Shown in pieces: positions 7,147-14,781 of a DNA stretch of 64,000 bases. Both the position numbers and the translations under genes were made by a program. The notes under the pieces were generated by a model. That model ran no database searches, was not told where the DNA came from, and worked only from the letters and a program-made list of their open reading frames with translations. Origin of the DNA: Pseudomonas entomophila (lineage in GTDB: Bacteria; Pseudomonadota; Gammaproteobacteria; Pseudomonadales; Pseudomonadaceae); the NCBI RefSeq assembly GCF_013523125.1, contig NZ_JAAMQJ010000006.1, positions 89,381-153,380 on the forward strand. Direction: 5' to 3'. Numbering within the stretch: the stretch's first letter is position 1; each line of letters begins with the position of its first letter.

Positions 7147-8475
7147 ATGAACAAGACCCTTGCTTTCAAGCTCGGCACCATTGCCCTGCTGACGCTGCTG
7201 TTGCTGATCCCGCTGCTCATGATCGATGGCCTGATCGGCGAACGTCAGCGCCTGCGCGACGACGTGGTGCAGAACATCGCCCAGAGCGCCAGCTTCGACC
7301 AACGCATCAGCGGCCCGTTGCTGGTCGTGCCGTACCGCAAGCTCCAACGCCGCTGGATCGAGAAGGACGGTCAGCGTGTGCAGGACGTCAGCACGGTCGC
7401 CGGGCAGCTCTACTTTCTGCCCGAGACCTTCGCCGCCGACCTGAACGTGGACACGGAACAGCGAGCCCGTGGTATCTACCAGGCGCGACTGTTCCATGCC
7501 AAAGGGCACTTGGGCGGCAGCTTCCGGTTGCCAACGCGCTGGGGCATCGACAAGGACTACGAGGACTACCACTTCGACACCCCGCGTCTGGTGGTCGGCA
7601 TCAGCGACATTCGCGGGATCGAGAACGCCCTGCAACTCACCGTCGACGGCACGTCCCGGACGTTCGAAGCCGGCACCGGGTTGGACTGGCTGCGTGACGG
7701 TGTGCAAGTGGCCTTGCCCCAGTTCGAGGATCCGGTCGCCCGTGAGTTCGAGTACGGTTTCGACCTGGCGTTGCAGGGCACGGGGCAGTTACAGCTCTTG
7801 CCGGTAGGGCGCACCAGTCGTGTCGACCTGCAGGCCAGTTGGCCGCACCCAAGCTTCATCGGCAGCTACCTGCCCAATCGGCATACGATCGACGATCAAG
7901 GCTTCACCGCGCATTGGCAGACGTCGTTCTTCGCCACCAACCTCGAAGACGCCTTGCAGCAGTGTGCCACGGGCGGGCAGTGCGAGGCCTTCGGCGAGCG
8001 TACCTTCGGCGTGAGCTTCGTCGACCCGGTCGACCAGTACCTGAAGAGCGAACGCGCCATCAAGTACGCCCTGCTGTTCATCGCCCTGACCTTCGCCGGC
8101 TTCTTCCTGTTCGAGGTGCTCAGGAATCTCAGCGTGCACCCGGTGCAGTACATCCTGGTCGGCACGGCCCTGGCCTTCTTCTACCTGCTGCTGTTGTCGC
8201 TGTCCGAACACCTGGGGTTCGGGCTGGCGTACGGCCTGTCGGCGACGGCCTGCGTGGCGTTGATCGGGTTCTACCTGAGCCATGTGTTGCACAGCGCGGC
8301 CCGCGGCGTCGGCTTTGCGGCAGGGTTGGCAACGCTGTACGCCCTGCTTTACGGGCTGCTCAGTGCCGAGGATTACGCCCTGCTGATGGGGTCGTTGCTA
8401 TGTTTCGGGTTGCTGGGGGTGTTCATGGTTCTCACGCGCCGGCTCGACTGGGCGCGGGTAGGGCGGCCGGCATGA
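7147..8475 (+). CDS. creD: Inner-membrane protein CreD
   Basis: The 442-residue protein has one N-terminal membrane anchor (about residues 7-29), a large periplasmic domain, and a C-terminal cluster of about five hydrophobic helices from about residue 305. This is the CreD architecture. CreD is the most strongly CreBC-dependent product and affects envelope properties and beta-lactam tolerance; its biochemical role is unknown. The start was set by an AGGAGG site at 7137-7142. A probable CreB box precedes it in the 91-bp gap after creC. Confidence 0.92.
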   Translation: MNKTLAFKLGTIALLTLLLLIPLLMIDGLIGERQRLRDDVVQNIAQSASFDQRISGPLLVVPYRKLQRRWIEKDGQRVQDVSTVAGQLYFLPETFAADLNVDTEQRARGIYQARLFHAKGHLGGSFRLPTRWGIDKDYEDYHFDTPRLVVGISDIRGIENALQLTVDGTSRTFEAGTGLDWLRDGVQVALPQFEDPVAREFEYGFDLALQGTGQLQLLPVGRTSRVDLQASWPHPSFIGSYLPNRHTIDDQGFTAHWQTSFFATNLEDALQQCATGGQCEAFGERTFGVSFVDPVDQYLKSERAIKYALLFIALTFAGFFLFEVLRNLSVHPVQYILVGTALAFFYLLLLSLSEHLGFGLAYGLSATACVALIGFYLSHVLHSAARGVGFAAGLATLYALLYGLLSAEDYALLMGSLLCFGLLGVFMVLTRRLDWARVGRPA

Positions 8476-8604
8476 GGGAGGATAAAGCGATCGGGCGTTG
8501 GCTGGCGCAGCGGGTTGGGCAGTTGTTCGGTACGACGCCGCAGCTACACGCTACACGCAAGGGGACTTAGCGACTTGCGCGACAAGCGTCCGGTCCGGCG
8601 GCGC

Positions 8605-8737
8605 CTGCATCGCGGGCAAGCCCGCTTCCACAGAGGGCTGTGCCAGCCCGACAAATGGGCGTTGCGAGCGACCGACCCATCGAGCTGAAACGTGCCCTGG
8701 CACAGGGCCTGTGGGAGCGGGCTTGCCCGCGATGCAG
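8605..8737. repeat. Inverted pair of REP elements (BIME)
   Basis: The 27 bases at 8605-8631 recur as the inverse complement at 8711-8737 with one mismatch. Each unit is itself palindromic around GCGGGCAAGCCCGC, typical of P. putida-group REP sequences. The pair fills the 285-bp gap between the converging creD and GST-like genes; nothing else is seen in this gap. Confidence 0.9.
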
Positions 8738-8760
8738 ACGCTGAGGACGGAACAGTGCCC

Positions 8761-9384
8761 TCAGACCGTCGGCATCGTGGCAAGCATGGACGGCCGTTTC
8801 GCAACCTCGGCATACCAGGCCGCCAGCCCCGGTTGTCGCTCGCGCCAGCCGAACCCAGGCTGGCGCAGATCCAGGTAGCCCAGGGCACAGGCCACACCAA
8901 TGGCAGCGATGTCGAACACCGAAGCCAGCTCCGCCAGATGTGCCTGCTCGAGGTCGGCCAACGCGCGCTGGATCTTCTGCGTCTGCGCCTCCACCCAGCC
9001 GTCCCAGCGCTTGTCCTCCGGGCGCAGGAAGGTCTCGTAGCGGGTCGACACCGCCGCATCCAGGATCCCATCGGCCTGGGACGCCAGGGTCAGCCGCCGC
9101 CAACGGGCGGCGCCTTCGCGCGGGATCAGCGGGTGGCCGACATGCTGCTGGTCCAGGTATTCGCAGATCACCCGGCTGTCGTGCAGCACGATGCCGTCGG
9201 CCAGGCGCAAGGCCGGGATCTTGCCGAGCGGGTTGCCCTGATTGAGCGCTTCGTCACCACTGACCGGGCTGATGTTCACGCCTTGCAGGGTGACCCGGTC
9301 CTGCTGTCCGGTCTCGTGCAGCAGGACCCTAACCTTGCGCACGAACGGTGACAGCGGGGAGTGGAACAGGGTCATGTCGCTCAT
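8761..9384 (-). CDS. Glutathione S-transferase family protein
   Basis: The 207-residue protein has the two-domain GST plan. The thioredoxin-like N-terminal domain reads [20 protein letters not shown] with the candidate catalytic Ser at the SPLSPF turn, and NPLGKIPAL with the cis-proline before the glutathione-binding [12 protein letters not shown]. An all-helical C-terminal domain follows, ending in [18 protein letters not shown]. The start MSDMTLF was chosen because the canonical beta strand begins there. It is the last of the minus-strand genes and follows msrA with a 10-bp gap, so the two may be co-transcribed. The substrate is unknown. Confidence 0.9.
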   Translation of the reverse strand: MSDMTLFHSPLSPFVRKVRVLLHETGQQDRVTLQGVNISPVSGDEALNQGNPLGKIPALRLADGIVLHDSRVICEYLDQQHVGHPLIPREGAARWRRLTLASQADGILDAAVSTRYETFLRPEDKRWDGWVEAQTQKIQRALADLEQAHLAELASVFDIAAIGVACALGYLDLRQPGFGWRERQPGLAAWYAEVAKRPSMLATMPTV

Positions 9385-9394
9385 GGCCGAGCCC

Positions 9395-10060
9395 TCAGTT
9401 GCCTTGCAGGCTGGGCGGCAGGCATACGCCGGTGCCGCCGATGCCGCAGTAGCCATTGGGGTTCTTGGCCAGGTACTGCTGGTGGTAGGCCTCGGCGAAG
9501 TACACGGTCGGTGCCTGGTCGATCTCGGTGGTGATGTCGCCAAAGCCGGCCTTGTCCAGCTCGGCCTGGTACTCGGCCTTGCTGGCCTGGGCCTGTTCCA
9601 GCTGTTCGGGGCTGGTGCAGTAGATCACCGAGCGGTACTGGGTGCCCACATCATTGCCCTGGCGCATGCCCTGGGTCGGGTTGTGCAGCTCCCAGAACAT
9701 CGCCAGCAACTCGCGGTAGCTGACCTTGGCCTTGTCGAACACCACCAGCACCACTTCGGTATGGCCGGTCAGGCCCGAGCAGACTTCTTCGTAGGTCGGG
9801 TTCGGGGTGAAGCCGCCCGCATAGCCCACGACCGTACTGACCACGCCGTCACGCTGCCAGAAGCGGCGCTCGGCACCCCAGAAGCAGCCCAGGCCGAAGA
9901 TGGCGAAGTCGACGTCCTCGAAGAACGGGCCGAGCAGGGGCGTGTCCTTGAACACGTAATGGAACTCAGGCAGGGTCATCGGCGTTTCGCGGCCAGGGAG
10001 CGCCTGTTCCGCGGTAGGCAGGACGTTTTTGTTCACCAGGATTTCAGAACGCAGGACCAT
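9395..10060 (-). CDS. msrA: Peptide-methionine (S)-S-oxide reductase MsrA
   Basis: The 221-residue enzyme repairs oxidised methionine (S form) in proteins. It has the catalytic [11 protein letters not shown] motif with nucleophile Cys59, GYAGG, and [12 protein letters not shown]-terminal [13 protein letters not shown] supplies the recycling cysteines. It carries the ~28-residue N-terminal extension common in Pseudomonas and Enterobacteria. The msrA-dipA-aceF-aceE order is shared with P. aeruginosa (PA5018-PA5015). Confidence 0.96.
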   Translation of the reverse strand: MVLRSEILVNKNVLPTAEQALPGRETPMTLPEFHYVFKDTPLLGPFFEDVDFAIFGLGCFWGAERRFWQRDGVVSTVVGYAGGFTPNPTYEEVCSGLTGHTEVVLVVFDKAKVSYRELLAMFWELHNPTQGMRQGNDVGTQYRSVIYCTSPEQLEQAQASKAEYQAELDKAGFGDITTEIDQAPTVYFAEAYHQQYLAKNPNGYCGIGGTGVCLPPSLQGN

Positions 10061-10123
10061 GGCCGTACCTCTTGAGTCGGTCGAAAGGGAAGATCCCTAG
10101 TGTGCCCGAGAGTCGCGCGGCTG

Positions 10124-12817
10124 TCAGGTCGCCGGGCCACGCGGGTAGCGTGCGAGGCGCTCGACCAGCTCGCGGCCCGGAATCGGCTTGTCGAACAGGT
10201 AGCCCTGGCCGACGTCGCAGCGGTGACGGCGCAAGAAGGCCAGTTGCTGCGCCGTCTCGATACCCTCGGCCACGACCTTGAGCTTGAGGTTGTGGGCCAT
10301 GGCGATCACCGCCGAGGTGATTTCCATGTCGTCCTGATTGTCCGGGATCTCGCTGATGAAGCTGCGGTCGATCTTGAGGATGTCGATCGGGAATTTCTTC
10401 AGGTAGCTCAGCGACGAATACCCGGTGCCGAAGTCGTCCATCGCCAGGCTCAGCCCCAGCTCCTTGAGCTGTTCGAGTTGGCGTCGGGTGTCGTCGGTGG
10501 CCTCCAGCAGCAGGCCTTCGGTCAGTTCCAGCTCCAGCAGGTGAGGCGGCAGGGCCTGCTCCTGGAGGATGCCCGCGATCGAGCTGACCAGCTCGGGATC
10601 GGAAAACTGCTTGGGCGAGAGGTTGATGGCCACGTGCAGGTCGCCCAGGCCAGCGGCGCTCAGGCGCTTGCTCATGGCGCAGGACTCGCGCACCACCCAT
10701 TTGCCGATGGGGATGATCAGGCCGGTCTCCTCGGCCACGCTGATGAACTGGTCCGGGCGAATCATGCCGCGCTCCGGGTGGTTCCAGCGCAGCAAGGCTT
10801 CCAGCCCCAGCAGGCGGCCGCTGCGCAGGCACAGCTTGGGCTGGTAGAAGACGTCCAGTTCGTCCTGGGTCAGGGCGCGGCGCAGGTTGTTCTCGACGAA
10901 CAGCTTGTAGCTGGCCTCGGCGTTGAGTACCTCGGTGAACACCTGCACCTGATGCTTGCCGTTGGCCTTGGCCTTGTGCAGGGCCAGGCCGGCGTTCTTC
11001 ATCAGGGTCTGGGGGTCGCGCCCATGCAGCGGCGCGCAGGCCAGGCCGACCGAAGCGGTGACGTTGATCAGCTGGTTGTCCACGAACATCGGCTTGTCGA
11101 GGGTCTGCAGCAGGCGCTGAGCGATGTACTGGCCGTCTTCCAGGGCTGTGTCGTCGAGCAGCACGGCGAACTCGTTGCTGGCGAAGCGCGCCAGGCAACC
11201 ACTGGTGTCCAGGCTGTTGCGCAGGCGCCGTGCCAGGCTGACCAGCAACTTGTCACCCGCATGATGGCCAAGGCTGTCATTGATGCGCTTGAAGTTGTCG
11301 ATGTCCACGAACAGCAGGCAGATCAGGCTGTCGCCATCGCGCGCGAAGCGTTCGTCGAGGCAGCGGATGAAGGCCGGGCGGTTGCCCAGGTTGGTGAGGT
11401 TGTCGGTGTAGGCCAGACGCTCGATGCGCTGCTGGGCCAGCTTGCCCTGGGTGATGTCTTCATAGATGCCGATGTAGTGGGTCAGCTCGCGGTTGTCGCC
11501 ATAGACCTTGGAGATCGACAACTGACCCCAGTAGGGCTCCAGGCTCTTGCGCCGGCTTTTGAACTCGCCCTGCCAGCTGTTGCCGATGGCCAGGGTGGAC
11601 GAGGAGTCGAACAGCAGCTCGCTGAGGTTTTCCAGCGCCGGCAACTCGGCCAGGTGATGGCCTTGCACTTCTTCGGTGCTGTACTGCGTGATGGCCGTGA
11701 AGCTCGGGTTCACGTACTCGACCACGCCTTTGCGATTGACCAGCAGAAAGGCGCTGGCGCTCTGCTCGACCGCACGTTGGAAGAGTTGCAGCGCACTGGC
11801 CGCCGTGCGCCGGTTCTGACTGGTGATGACCTGAGCGACCTGGTCGGCCAGCTCACCGGCGAAGGCGATCTCGTCGGCCTGCCAGGTACGCGGGCCGCGG
11901 GTCTGCTCCAGGCACAGCACGCCCACCACCTGGCCGTCGATGCGAATGCCGGCGTCCAGCAAGGCGTTGTTGCCGGTGGCGTACAAGTCATCGACCAGGT
12001 CCCGCGTGCGCGGGTCGTGGCTGGCATTGTGCGCATCGATGGCACGGCTGGCGTGCAGGGCGTCGAGGTAGTCGGGGAAGCCGGCGATATCGAGCGGTTC
12101 CGGCAGCAGGTGTCGCTGCTCGGCCTGATGCCAGGACGAAATCGGTTCCAGCCGCTGATCCACCAGATGCCACAGGCTGGCGCGGTCGACCCGGTAGATC
12201 TCGCAGGCACTGCGCGTGATCAGCTCGGCGGCTTCGAGCAAGGAATTGCCTGCGCTGTAGCGCTGGCGTGCCAGGCGCAGGATCAGACTCTGCTGGGCCT
12301 GCACCCGTTCGAGGTGCTCGAGCTGCTCTTGCTGCACGTTCTGGTTGGCCAGCAAGGCTTGTTCCAGGCGCGTGTTGCGGCTTTCCAGGTCGAGCGCGTC
12401 GAGGGCTGGGTCGGCGACCTGCCCTTCGTCGAGCAGGGTCAGGTAGCCCCGCAGCATCTGCCGAGTCGCCTGGCGGAACGCTTCGCCCGCTTCCAGCACG
12501 CGCAACGTCCTGTCGTCCAGATGCAGGGTGTAGCGCACCTGGTAATGAGGACGCTGCGCCAGTTGCAGCTGGATCTCGTCGTGCAGCCGGTAACGGGCTT
12601 CGGGCTCCATCAGGCTGGCGAAGGGCGAGCCGACCAGCGCGCACAATTCGGCGGCAGGCTGGCCCAGGGTGCGTTCGCACGCTGGGTCGAGGTACAGGAG
12701 CGCCCAACTGGCTTCGTTGAGCCGCTCGAAACGCAGCATGCCGAGCCGGGAAGGCACGGGCAATTGCGTGACGACCTCGGCCACCACGCGGCTGATGGCA
12801 TCGGGTTGGCTTTTCAT
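10124..12817 (-). CDS. dipA: Cyclic-di-GMP phosphodiesterase with degenerate GGDEF (DipA type)
   Basis: The 897-residue protein has, in order, an N-terminal PAS-like region (about 20-130), a coiled segment, a GAF domain (about 170-330), a PAS domain (about 350-450), a GGDEF domain (about 455-620) and an EAL domain (about 645-890). The GGDEF signature reads ASNEF near residue 545, so cyclase activity is unlikely. The EAL domain keeps GLEALLRW near 670 and DDFGTGYSSL, as in active phosphodiesterases. This layout, the ASNEF site and the position between msrA and aceF match P. aeruginosa DipA (PA5017), which is needed for biofilm dispersion. ATG 12817 (MKSQPDA) was preferred; in-frame ATGs exist at 12862 and 12916. 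Confidence 0.87.
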   Translation of the reverse strand: MKSQPDAISRVVAEVVTQLPVPSRLGMLRFERLNEASWALLYLDPACERTLGQPAAELCALVGSPFASLMEPEARYRLHDEIQLQLAQRPHYQVRYTLHLDDRTLRVLEAGEAFRQATRQMLRGYLTLLDEGQVADPALDALDLESRNTRLEQALLANQNVQQEQLEHLERVQAQQSLILRLARQRYSAGNSLLEAAELITRSACEIYRVDRASLWHLVDQRLEPISSWHQAEQRHLLPEPLDIAGFPDYLDALHASRAIDAHNASHDPRTRDLVDDLYATGNNALLDAGIRIDGQVVGVLCLEQTRGPRTWQADEIAFAGELADQVAQVITSQNRRTAASALQLFQRAVEQSASAFLLVNRKGVVEYVNPSFTAITQYSTEEVQGHHLAELPALENLSELLFDSSSTLAIGNSWQGEFKSRRKSLEPYWGQLSISKVYGDNRELTHYIGIYEDITQGKLAQQRIERLAYTDNLTNLGNRPAFIRCLDERFARDGDSLICLLFVDIDNFKRINDSLGHHAGDKLLVSLARRLRNSLDTSGCLARFASNEFAVLLDDTALEDGQYIAQRLLQTLDKPMFVDNQLINVTASVGLACAPLHGRDPQTLMKNAGLALHKAKANGKHQVQVFTEVLNAEASYKLFVENNLRRALTQDELDVFYQPKLCLRSGRLLGLEALLRWNHPERGMIRPDQFISVAEETGLIIPIGKWVVRESCAMSKRLSAAGLGDLHVAINLSPKQFSDPELVSSIAGILQEQALPPHLLELELTEGLLLEATDDTRRQLEQLKELGLSLAMDDFGTGYSSLSYLKKFPIDILKIDRSFISEIPDNQDDMEITSAVIAMAHNLKLKVVAEGIETAQQLAFLRRHRCDVGQGYLFDKPIPGRELVERLARYPRGPAT

Positions 12818-13111
12818 CGAAGACTCGCTCGGACAAGGCAATGGGCGCGGAATGCGGTTCATCGACGGCGCGTTCAGCAAGGTTGCATCATGCTCCATGG
12901 GCTGGCAAGCGGCCATAGGAGCCTATAGGCAGTTTATCGGTCGAACACGGGAAGTCTGAAGGGTGCAGGCGAGGCAGGCGGGCAAGCGCGGCCCGAGAGG
13001 GGGGAGGTGCGGTCCAGAGGACCCGTCCACCTCCGCGAGCCCCGTACGTGGCAGGGCAGCGGTGTGAAACGTCAACGCCGCTGCCCAGGGCATGAGCAGC
13101 GGCGAGGCAGG
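12818..13111. other. Intergenic region between aceF and dipA
   Basis: This 294-bp gap holds the dipA leader and, near aceF, a 9-bp stem (CGCCGCTGC 13076-13084 with GCAGCGGCG 13096-13104) that probably ends aceEF transcription. No further gene is seen. Confidence 0.6.
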
Positions 13112-14770
13112 TTACAGCAGCAGCGTGCGGATGTCCGCCAGCAGGTCACCCAGGCGCTTGGTGAAGCGTGCGGCGGCGGCGCCGTTGATCACACGGTGAT
13201 CGTAGGACAGCGACAGCGGCAGCATCAGCTTGGGCTGGAAGGCCTTGCCGTCCCAGACCGGCTGCAGGGTGGCCTTGGACACCCCCAGGATCGCCACTTC
13301 CGGCGCGTTGACGATCGGCGTGAAGCCGGTGCCGCCAATGTGCCCGAGGCTGGAGATCGTGAAGCAGGCACCCTGCATGTCGTCGGCCGCCAGCTTCTTG
13401 GTACGGGCCTTTTCGGCCAGTGCCGCCGCTTCGCCCGCCAGTTGCAGCAGGCTCTTCTGGTCGACGTTCTTGATCACCGGGACCAGCAGACCATCCGGGG
13501 TGTCCACGGCGAAGCCGATGTTGACGTACTTCTTGCGGATGATCGCCTTGCCGCTCGGGGCCAGGGAACTGTTGAAGTCCGGCAGTTCCTTGAGCAGGTG
13601 GGCACAGGCCTTGAGCAGCAGCGGCAGCACGGTGAGCTTGACGCCGGCCTTCTCGGCCACGGCCTTCTGCGCCACGCGGAAGGCTTCGAGCTCGGTGATG
13701 TCGGCCGAGTCGAACTGGGTCACGTGCGGCACGTTCAGCCAGCTGCGGTGCAGGTTGGCGGCACCGACCTGCATCAGGCGGGTCAGAGCGACTTCCTCGA
13801 CTTCGCCGAAGCGGCTGAAATCGACGGCCGGGATCGGCGGAATGCCTGCACCACCGGTCGCGCCCGCAGCAGCCGGCGCTTCCTTGGCCTTCTGCATCAT
13901 GGACTTGACGTACGCCTGTACGTCTTCCTTGAGGATGCGGCCGTGCGGACCCGAGGCGCTGACGGCGCCCAGCTCGACGCCGAATTCACGGGCCAGCTGG
14001 CGTACTGCCGGGCCGGCATGGACCTTGGCGTTGTTGCCAGCAGCGGGCGCGGCATGCGCAGCAGCCGGTTTCTCGGCAGCCGGCGCAGGGGCGGCGGCCT
14101 TTTCAGGCGCGGCGGCTGGCGCAGGTGCCTCGGCCTTGGCCGGGGCCGGCTTCTCGGCCGCCTGCGCTGGCGCGGCGCCAGCGATCTTGAGCTTGAGGAT
14201 CAGATCGCCCGTGCCGACTTCGTCGTCGAGCTTGGCGATCACTTCCTCGACCACGCCAGCGGCCGGAGACGGGATCTCCATGGAGGCCTTGTCGGACTCC
14301 AGGGTGATCAGCGACTGGTCGGCTTCGACGCTGTCGCCGGCCTTGACCAGCATCTCGATGATCTTGGCCTTGCCCGACGAGCCGATGTCCGGCACGTGGA
14401 TGTCCTGCACGCTGGTACCCGCGGCAGGCGCAGGTTCAGCGGCAGCCGGCTGAGCCGGGGCGGCGGGCTTTTCTTCGGCAGCTGGCGCGGGGGCCGGCTT
14501 GTCCTCGGCGGCCGGCGCCTCGGACGCCGCGTCGGCGCCCTCGGCTTCCAGTTCCAGCAGTTCGTCGCCTTCCTTGAGGGTGTCGCCCAGCTTCACCTTC
14601 AGGGACTTGATCACACCGGCCTTGGGGGCCGGAATTTCCATGGAAGCCTTGTCGGATTCCAGGGTCAGCAGGCTCTGGTCAGCCTCGATGCGATCGCCGA
14701 CCTTGACGAACAGCTCGATGACTTCACCTTCACCGCTGCCGATGTCAGGTACGCGAATGAGTTCGCTCAC
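13112..14770 (-). CDS. aceF: Dihydrolipoamide acetyltransferase, pyruvate dehydrogenase E2
   Basis: The 552-residue E2 chain contains two lipoyl domains with the lipoylated lysines in ESDKASMEIP at K41 and K161, separated by Ala/Pro-rich linkers. A peripheral-subunit-binding domain (VHAGPAVRQLAREFG, about 250-285) and a catalytic domain with the DHRVINGAAAARF motif near 525 follow. It transfers the acetyl group made by AceE to CoA. The start is GTG at 14770, with GGAG nine bases upstream and the first lipoyl strand (SELIRVPDIG) right after it. The gap to aceE is 11 bp, so they form one operon. Confidence 0.96.
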   Translation of the reverse strand: MSELIRVPDIGSGEGEVIELFVKVGDRIEADQSLLTLESDKASMEIPAPKAGVIKSLKVKLGDTLKEGDELLELEAEGADAASEAPAAEDKPAPAPAAEEKPAAPAQPAAAEPAPAAGTSVQDIHVPDIGSSGKAKIIEMLVKAGDSVEADQSLITLESDKASMEIPSPAAGVVEEVIAKLDDEVGTGDLILKLKIAGAAPAQAAEKPAPAKAEAPAPAAAPEKAAAPAPAAEKPAAAHAAPAAGNNAKVHAGPAVRQLAREFGVELGAVSASGPHGRILKEDVQAYVKSMMQKAKEAPAAAGATGGAGIPPIPAVDFSRFGEVEEVALTRLMQVGAANLHRSWLNVPHVTQFDSADITELEAFRVAQKAVAEKAGVKLTVLPLLLKACAHLLKELPDFNSSLAPSGKAIIRKKYVNIGFAVDTPDGLLVPVIKNVDQKSLLQLAGEAAALAEKARTKKLAADDMQGACFTISSLGHIGGTGFTPIVNAPEVAILGVSKATLQPVWDGKAFQPKLMLPLSLSYDHRVINGAAAARFTKRLGDLLADIRTLLL

Positions 14771-14781
14771 AAAAAATCTCC

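Noticed and set aside
10100..12928. Long plus-strand open frame of more than 900 codons
   Set aside because: It is the antisense shadow of dipA; its Gln/Val/Asp-rich composition is that of a reversed high-GC gene and it matches no family.
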